Origin: Terribacillus saccharophilus
Lineage (GTDB): Bacteria; Bacillota; Bacilli; Bacillales; Amphibacillaceae
NCBI RefSeq assembly: GCF_002272075.1
Contig: NZ_NPBJ01000041.1
Coordinates: 1 to 64,000 of the forward strand
Direction of reading: 5' to 3'
DNA length: 64,000 nt
Each line of letters opens with the position of its first letter. The stretch's first letter is position 1. Shown here piece after piece: positions 58,821-64,000 of the stretch. The notes beneath the pieces are model-generated. The model did no database searches. It was not told the DNA's origin and was given only the letters and a program-made list of their open reading frames with translations. The position numbers were made by a program, and so were the translations under genes.

Positions 58821-60290
58821 TTACTTTGTCAGCTGTTCGATTGCTGCGCGAAGACGATTTTGGACAACTGTCTCGCCAAGCAAGTGAATGGAGTCTGGCA
58901 GTTCTGGACCATGTGTTACGCCAGTTGTAGCAACACGAATCGGCATGAAGAGCTTCTTGCCTTTTTGACCAGTCTGTTTTTGTGTCGATTTGATCGCACC
59001 TTTGATTGTATCCGGTTCGAATGCTTCCAATGCTGAAAGCTGTTCGGAGAATGCTTTCAAGACTTCCGGTACTTGTTCATCCTGAAGTACTGCCAATGCT
59101 TCTTCATCATAAACGATTTCTTCCTGGAAGAATAACTCCGTCAACTCGACAATCTCCGCACCATAGTTCAACTGGTCTTTGTAAAGAGCGATAAGCTCTG
59201 CTGCCCAGTCACGGCGGGAATCTTCCATGTTCTCAGGAAGTTTGCCTGCCTGGATCAAATGCGGCAATGTCAATTTCTCGATACGACCAGCATCTTCTGA
59301 TTTGATGTATTGGTTGTTCATCCATTTCAGCTTCTGCGGATCAAAGATTGCAGCAGAAGTGGAAAGACGATTCGGATCGAAAATCTTGATGATTTCATCT
59401 TTGGAGAAGATCTCTTCTTCTCCGACTGGTGACCAGCCAAGCAAACTGATGAAGTTGAACATCGCTTCCGGCAGGTAACCGAGGTTCTTATATTGCTCGA
59501 TGAACTGCAGGATATGCTCATCACGTTTAGACAGCTTCTTACGGTTTTCGTTAAGAATCAATGTCATATGTCCGAATTGCGGTGCTTCCCAGCCAAATGC
59601 TTCATAAATCATAAGCTGTTTCGGTGTATTGGAAATATGCTCTTCTCCGCGAAGGATATGCGAGATCTCCATTAGATGGTCATCGACTGCCACAGCAAAG
59701 TTATACGTTGGGATACCGTTCTTTTTCACGATAACCCAGTCGCCGAAGTCACTGGACTCGAAGCTGATCTCATCACGTACAATATCGTTAAATTTGTATG
59801 TTTTATTTTCCGGCACTCGGAAACGGATACTTGGCTGTCTGCCTTCCGCTTCAAACTTCTCTTGCTGCTCCGGTGTCAGATCACGATGCACACCAGAATA
59901 CTTAGGAACTTGTCCATTCGCCTTTTGTTCCTCGCGCTCTTTCTCTAATTCCTCTTCTGTCACGTAGCATTTGTAAGCTAGACCACGGTCCAGCAATTCA
60001 TCTACATACTTCTTATAGATATCCAGGCGTTCCAATTGACGGTATGGTCCGTATTCACCGCCGATATCGGCACCTTCGTCCCATTTGATACCAAGCCATT
60101 TCAGATAGCTGAACTGGCTTTCCTCGCCGCCTTCAACATTTCGTTTTTGATCCGTATCTTCTGTGCGGACGATGAATTTGCCATCATGATGACGGGCATA
60201 TAAATAGTTGAATAGTGCAGTTCGTGCGTTTCCAATGTGCAAATGTCCAGTCGGACTCGGCGCATAGCGCACACGTACAGGTTTTGACAT
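58821..60290 (-). CDS. gltX: Glutamyl-tRNA synthetase
   Basis: 489 residues. Class I motifs [20 protein letters not shown] near 11-30 and KLSKRD near 253. Bacillus relatives charge both tRNA-Glu and tRNA-Gln, the latter corrected by GatCAB. 24 bases after ispF. Confidence 0.96.
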   Translation of the reverse strand: MSKPVRVRYAPSPTGHLHIGNARTALFNYLYARHHDGKFIVRTEDTDQKRNVEGGEESQFSYLKWLGIKWDEGADIGGEYGPYRQLERLDIYKKYVDELLDRGLAYKCYVTEEELEKEREEQKANGQVPKYSGVHRDLTPEQQEKFEAEGRQPSIRFRVPENKTYKFNDIVRDEISFESSDFGDWVIVKKNGIPTYNFAVAVDDHLMEISHILRGEEHISNTPKQLMIYEAFGWEAPQFGHMTLILNENRKKLSKRDEHILQFIEQYKNLGYLPEAMFNFISLLGWSPVGEEEIFSKDEIIKIFDPNRLSTSAAIFDPQKLKWMNNQYIKSEDAGRIEKLTLPHLIQAGKLPENMEDSRRDWAAELIALYKDQLNYGAEIVELTELFFQEEIVYDEEALAVLQDEQVPEVLKAFSEQLSALEAFEPDTIKGAIKSTQKQTGQKGKKLFMPIRVATTGVTHGPELPDSIHLLGETVVQNRLRAAIEQLTK

Positions 60291-60314
60291 ATGAATAACT
60301 CCCTTTCGATTATG

Positions 60315-60791
60315 TTAGTCTTGCTGCAAAAGGACGACTGCTTGCGCAGCTATTCCTTCCTTCCGGCCAGTGAAGCCAAGCTGTTCTGTCGTTGTTGCTT
60401 TCACATTGATCTGACCCGGTTCTGCATCGAGCATCCCCGCTACGTTTTCACGAATCTGATCGATATATGGAGCCATTTTCGGTGCTTGTGCAATAACTGT
60501 GCAATCCAAGTTCCCTAATTTGTATCCTTTTTCTTTTACAAGCTGCCATACATGCCGCAGCAGTACTTCCGAGTCTGCATCCTTGAAAGCAGGATCAGTA
60601 TCCGGAAAATGCTTGCCGATGTCACCCAGTGCCAAAGCACCAAGACACGCATCTGCAATCGTATGTAATAGTACATCCGCATCTGAATGGCCTAGCAATC
60701 CAAGTTCGTAAGGGATTGTAATCCCGCCTATGATACACGGTCTATCCTCTGCAAATGCATGTACATCAAATCCTTGTCCAATTCGAAACAT
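60315..60791 (-). CDS. ispF: 2-C-methyl-D-erythritol 2,4-cyclodiphosphate synthase
   Basis: 158 residues. [12 protein letters not shown] and [33 protein letters not shown] carry the zinc ligands (Asp, His, His). Fifth step of the MEP isoprenoid pathway, next to ispD. Confidence 0.96.
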   Translation of the reverse strand: MFRIGQGFDVHAFAEDRPCIIGGITIPYELGLLGHSDADVLLHTIADACLGALALGDIGKHFPDTDPAFKDADSEVLLRHVWQLVKEKGYKLGNLDCTVIAQAPKMAPYIDQIRENVAGMLDAEPGQINVKATTTEQLGFTGRKEGIAAQAVVLLQQD

Positions 60792-60805
60792 AATGTGACC
60801 TCGCT

Positions 60806-61483
60806 TTATTTACCATTTAAAAATGCTTCCGCTTTGTATAAATCCTCTGGTGTCGTAAGCTTCATATTATCATAGCTGCCTTCTACGATGAACACATCCT
60901 GATCGAGGCGTTCCACTAATGAGGCGTCATCCGTTCCCAGCACCCCATCAACCTTAGCCGATACATGCGCATCATAGATGAGCTGGTAATCAAAAGCCTG
61001 CGGTGTTTGAGCAGCCCACAGCAGCCCTCGATCCATCGTTTCCAGACGATTACCACGGCGAAGCTTGATCGTGTCTGTCACAGGCACCGCAAGTATTGCT
61101 CCGCGATGCTCAAGACATGCCTCAGCCAAGGCATGAAGTCTCTCGATTGTGACAAAGGGCCGCGCACCATCGTGTATAAAAACAATACCGGACTTATCAG
61201 GCAATGCTTCCAGACCCATCAGGACACTCTCCTGTCGCTCGCTGCCGCCTTCTGTCAGATTGATCGGCGTAGTCCATTTCTGTGCTGCTAATAGCTGCTG
61301 CATCAATTCACGATCTGAATTGCTTACAACAAGTGTGATCGATGCACACCACGGATCCTGATCGAAAACATTCAGCGTATGGACAATGAGCGGCTTTTGC
61401 CCAATTGTAAGGAATTGTTTATTATGGCCAGCCTGCATCCGTTTACCTTGCCCGGCAGCTAACACGATAGCTTGATAGTACAT
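60806..61483 (-). CDS. ispD: 2-C-methyl-D-erythritol 4-phosphate cytidylyltransferase
   Basis: 225 residues. The CTP-binding loop [18 protein letters not shown] near 8-25 and [11 protein letters not shown] near 98 identify it. Third step of the MEP pathway. Fourteen bases before ispF. Confidence 0.95.
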   Translation of the reverse strand: MYYQAIVLAAGQGKRMQAGHNKQFLTIGQKPLIVHTLNVFDQDPWCASITLVVSNSDRELMQQLLAAQKWTTPINLTEGGSERQESVLMGLEALPDKSGIVFIHDGARPFVTIERLHALAEACLEHRGAILAVPVTDTIKLRRGNRLETMDRGLLWAAQTPQAFDYQLIYDAHVSAKVDGVLGTDDASLVERLDQDVFIVEGSYDNMKLTTPEDLYKAEAFLNGK

Positions 61484-61517
61484 CTATTTTTACCGCCTTA
61501 TTTTAAGTCGAATCCAA

Positions 61518-61552
61518 ACAAAAGCGATAACATCCCATGTTATCACTTTTGT
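61518..61552 (-). terminator. Hairpin between the PIN-TRAM gene and ispD
   Basis: ACAAAAGCGATAACAT (61518-61533) and ATGTTATCACTTTTGT (61537-61552), 16 pairs with one G-U. The T-run after it is short, so termination may be partial, letting some transcripts reach ispD. Confidence 0.6.
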
Positions 61553-61576
61553 CTACTTCTATCATGTTATACTTTT

Positions 61577-62686
61577 TTACAATGCTTTTTCAAGTAATTT
61601 CGGCTTAGCGAAGATCATTCGGCCGGCAGAAGTCTGCAATACACTCGTGATGAGTACCTCGATTGTCTTGCCGATATAATTTTTGCCTTCCTCGACGACG
61701 ATCATCGTACCGTCATCCAAGTAAGCCACACCTTGATTATGTTCTTTCCCGTCTTTGATCACCTGGACAGTCAATTCTTCACCCGGAATGACGACCGGCT
61801 TCACTGCATTTGCCAAGTCATTGATATTCAACACCGGTACATTCTGGAACTCACATACTTTGTTCAAGTTGAAATCATTTGTTACGACAATACCATTGAT
61901 AACTTTTGCCAATTTGACTAGCTTGGAATCTACTTCCGGAATATCTTCAAAATCACCTTCGTAGAATTCCACTTTGACACTCGGCATCTCTTTTTGGATG
62001 CGGTTCAGTACATCGAGACCGCGACGGCCGCGGTTCCGCTTCAGCGCATCAGATGAATCAGCGATATGCTGCAATTCATTCAATACGAATTGCGGGATGA
62101 CAATCGTACCCTCCAAGAAATTCGTCTCGCAAATATCTGCGATTCGCCCATCGATGATAACACTTGTATCGAGCAATTTTGACTTAGGCTGAACAGCCTG
62201 GACACTCTCTTCTCCAGCTTCTTGCTCATCCGCAGCTTTCTTCTTATCCTTTTTCGCCAAAGTCATCATATTCAAGAACTCATCCCGGCGCTTGAAGCCG
62301 ACCTGGAACCCGATGTAACCAAGGAAAATTGTGACGAACAGCGGCAAGACCTCTGAAACAAGCACAAAACCAATACCGCGGATCGGAATCGTAATCAAGT
62401 AAGCTACGACCAATCCGATAATAAGCCCGATGCTGCCAAAGAACAAATCAGCAGCAGGTGTCTTGACTAGTGAGTCCTCCACCCAATGGATGAAGCCGAC
62501 AATATAATCGACCACCCAAAACAGTAATAAGAATAATAGAATAGCTCCGCCAATCAATCCGACGATCGGGGAATCAAGCCAACCAATGTTGGTAAGGTTC
62601 ACTAGATCCATCAATCTAGGAATGTAGAGAAACCCAACCATACCGCCTGCAACGATAATAAATAATTGCACGATTCGCTTTAACAT
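61577..62686 (-). CDS. PIN/TRAM-domain membrane protein (YacL family)
   Basis: 369 residues. Four N-terminal membrane segments, a linker, a PIN domain (LDTSVIIDGRIADICETNFLEG, later VVTNDFNLNKVCEF with acidic nuclease residues) and a C-terminal TRAM domain. ATG 62686 has AGGAGGTGA upstream. Function unsettled in Bacillus; RNA cleavage is inferred. Confidence 0.88.
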   Translation of the reverse strand: MLKRIVQLFIIVAGGMVGFLYIPRLMDLVNLTNIGWLDSPIVGLIGGAILLFLLLFWVVDYIVGFIHWVEDSLVKTPAADLFFGSIGLIIGLVVAYLITIPIRGIGFVLVSEVLPLFVTIFLGYIGFQVGFKRRDEFLNMMTLAKKDKKKAADEQEAGEESVQAVQPKSKLLDTSVIIDGRIADICETNFLEGTIVIPQFVLNELQHIADSSDALKRNRGRRGLDVLNRIQKEMPSVKVEFYEGDFEDIPEVDSKLVKLAKVINGIVVTNDFNLNKVCEFQNVPVLNINDLANAVKPVVIPGEELTVQVIKDGKEHNQGVAYLDDGTMIVVEEGKNYIGKTIEVLITSVLQTSAGRMIFAKPKLLEKAL

Positions 62687-62760
62687 TACTGTCACCTCCT
62701 AACAGAAAGTATTACCTGAAATAAAATATATTAGACGTAAAAATAAATAATTGCAGTTTA

Positions 62761-62789
62761 ACCGTAGCACGTTTTAGATGCCCAGTCAA
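62761..62789 (-). promoter_or_regulatory. Second, weaker promoter before the PIN-TRAM gene
   Basis: Minus-strand TTGACT (62784-62789), 17-base spacer, TACGGT (62761-62766). Tandem with the stronger promoter at 62805-62834. Confidence 0.4.
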
Positions 62790-62804
62790 TTTAGGAAACA
62801 TTAC

Positions 62805-62834
62805 ATAGTAGCATAGTTTCAGAGAAGATGTCAA
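62805..62834 (-). promoter_or_regulatory. Sigma-A promoter of the PIN-TRAM/isp/gltX operon
   Basis: Minus-strand TTGACA (62829-62834), 18-base spacer, TACTAT (62805-62810). Confidence 0.7.
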
Positions 62835-62851
62835 AAAATATTACCAATTAA

Positions 62852-62870
62852 GGAGAGGTTAATCCTCTCC
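62852..62870 (-). terminator. Hairpin at the radA stop codon
   Basis: GGAGAGG (62852-62858) and CCTCTCC (62864-62870); the radA TAA stop is in the loop. The T-run is broken (TTAATTGGTAATATTTTTT), so it is a weak terminator. Confidence 0.5.
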
Positions 62871-64000
62871 CAAGACAATATGAAGTGCTTCACTTACGGA
62901 GTTAACTCCGACTACTTTAATACTTGCCGGGACCGTCCAGCCATCCAAATTCTTCTTCGGTACGATTGCTCGCTTAAACCCAAGCTTGGCCGCCTCTTGG
63001 ACACGCTGTTCAATCCGGGATACACGTCTCACTTCACCTGTAAGACCTACTTCTCCGATCAAGACATCATCTGGCTTGGTCGGCTTGTCCTTAAAGCTGG
63101 ATGCGATGCTGGCAGCTACCGCCAGATCGATGGCGGGCTCATCCAATCTCATACCGCCGGCAATCTTGACGTATGCATCCTGATTCTGCAGCATAAGTCC
63201 GACCCGTTTCTCAAGCACCGCCATTAAAAGCGGCACCCGGTTATGATCTGTACCGGTAGCCATACGGCGCGGATTTCCGAAGCTGGTTGGAGATATAAGT
63301 GCCTGGATCTCGACAAGAACAGGGCGTGTCCCTTCCATCGATGCTACAACTGTTGATCCAGCAGCACCTTGCGACCTTTCCTCCAGGAAGATTTCAGACG
63401 GGTTCGTAACTTCCCTTAATCCTTCTTCCTTCATCTCGAAGATACCCATTTCATTCGTACTTCCAAACCGATTCTTTACACTGCGCAGGATTCGGAATGT
63501 ATGATGACGTTCCCCTTCGAAATAAAGAACCGCATCCACCATATGTTCAAGCATTCTAGGACCAGCGATGGCGCCTTCTTTCGTTACATGACCAACGAGG
63601 AAAATCGGAATGCCATTCGTCTTTGCTACCCGCATCAGCTCACTTGTACATTCCCGTACTTGTGTAACACTTCCCGGTGCACTGGTGACTTCTTCCCGAT
63701 ACACGGTCTGAATGGAATCGACTACAACAAACGCCGGCTTCACTTCTTCAATATGCCGTGTGATGTCCTGCAGATTTGTCTCCGATAACACATAGAGCTG
63801 ATCTGCCTTTACACCGAGACGATCTGCTCGGAGTTTCGTCTGACGGGCAGATTCCTCTCCGGAAATATACAGAACCGGCAATTCCTTCTCTGCCAGCTGT
63901 GCACTGACTTGCAGAAGCAAGGTAGATTTACCGATACCAGGGTCTCCCCCGATAAGCACAAGCGATCCTGCTACGATACCGCCGCCGAGCACCCTGTTGA
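62859..64000 (-). CDS. radA: DNA repair protein RadA (partial, N-terminus outside window)
   Basis: About 380 C-terminal residues are present; the family has roughly 455. The N-terminal zinc finger is beyond base 64000. Walker [13 protein letters not shown], the RadA-specific KNRFGS motif ([15 protein letters not shown]) and the Lon-like C-terminal domain ([22 protein letters not shown]) are clear. It helps process recombination intermediates. Followed by a hairpin and the next promoter. Confidence 0.95.
   Translation of the reverse strand, partial: NRVLGGGIVAGSLVLIGGDPGIGKSTLLLQVSAQLAEKELPVLYISGEESARQTKLRADRLGVKADQLYVLSETNLQDITRHIEEVKPAFVVVDSIQTVYREEVTSAPGSVTQVRECTSELMRVAKTNGIPIFLVGHVTKEGAIAGPRMLEHMVDAVLYFEGERHHTFRILRSVKNRFGSTNEMGIFEMKEEGLREVTNPSEIFLEERSQGAAGSTVVASMEGTRPVLVEIQALISPTSFGNPRRMATGTDHNRVPLLMAVLEKRVGLMLQNQDAYVKIAGGMRLDEPAIDLAVAASIASSFKDKPTKPDDVLIGEVGLTGEVRRVSRIEQRVQEAAKLGFKRAIVPKKNLDGWTVPASIKVVGVNSVSEALHIVLGED

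Overview
The window is a chromosomal segment of a low-to-moderate GC, endospore-forming Firmicute of the family Bacillaceae. The evidence is the Bacillus-type gene order from radA through the str, S10, spc and alpha ribosomal operons to the energy-coupling-factor (ECF) transporter genes, truA, rplM and rpsI. The sporulation genes sigH, cwlD, pdaB and gerD and the strong purine-rich Shine-Dalgarno (SD) sites agree. The genus cannot be fixed from sequence alone; a halotolerant Bacillus relative is plausible.

Layout, right to left along the minus strand. 64000-56000: radA (cut by the window edge), a PIN-TRAM membrane protein, ispD, ispF, gltX, a cysteine T-box, cysE, cysS and mrnC. 56000-49600: rlmB, rae1-like yacP, sigH, rpmG (too short for a routine ORF call), secE, nusG, rplK, rplA, rplJ, rplL and an rsmC-like methyltransferase. 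49600-36900: a long rpoB leader, then rpoB, rpoC, the L7Ae-like rplGB, rpsL, rpsG, fusA and tuf. 36900-22000: the S10-spc-alpha superoperon from rpsJ to rplQ. It lacks map (methionine aminopeptidase), whose usual place between adk and the KOW-domain gene holds about 380 non-coding bases with several inverted repeats. 22000-17600: ecfA1, ecfA2, ecfT, truA, rplM and rpsI.

17500-9800 is accessory DNA on both strands: an oxidoreductase with a palindromic operator, a RibD/DHFR-like reductase, an unrecognised protein, a lipoprotein glycerophosphodiesterase, small membrane proteins, a MazG-like protein, a Gly/Tyr-rich protein, a CDF metal exporter, and a plus-strand operon with a Nudix hydrolase and a VOC protein. 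9700-1 returns to conserved Bacillus order: cwlD and salA (minus), gerD and pdaB (plus), then tandem rRNA-type promoters firing leftward out of the window. A three-gene sugar ABC importer lies between gerD and salA, and a Ca2+-type P-type ATPase lies between pdaB and the rRNA promoters. kbaA, which I recall between gerD and pdaB in B. subtilis, is absent.

Most genes serve transcription and translation and are led by strong sigma-A promoters and autoregulatory or attenuating leaders (L10, L13, L1/L11, T-box, rpoB). cwlD, pdaB and gerD form a spore cortex/germination set with plausible sigma-E and sigma-G promoters. The least explained features are the nusG ribosome-binding site split by a perfect palindrome, the structured region replacing map, a 19-base element shared by two non-coding sites, the palindrome in the salA leader, and a perfect inverted repeat around the rplGB promoter. 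I found no CRISPR array, transposase, phage gene, tRNA or rRNA gene body.
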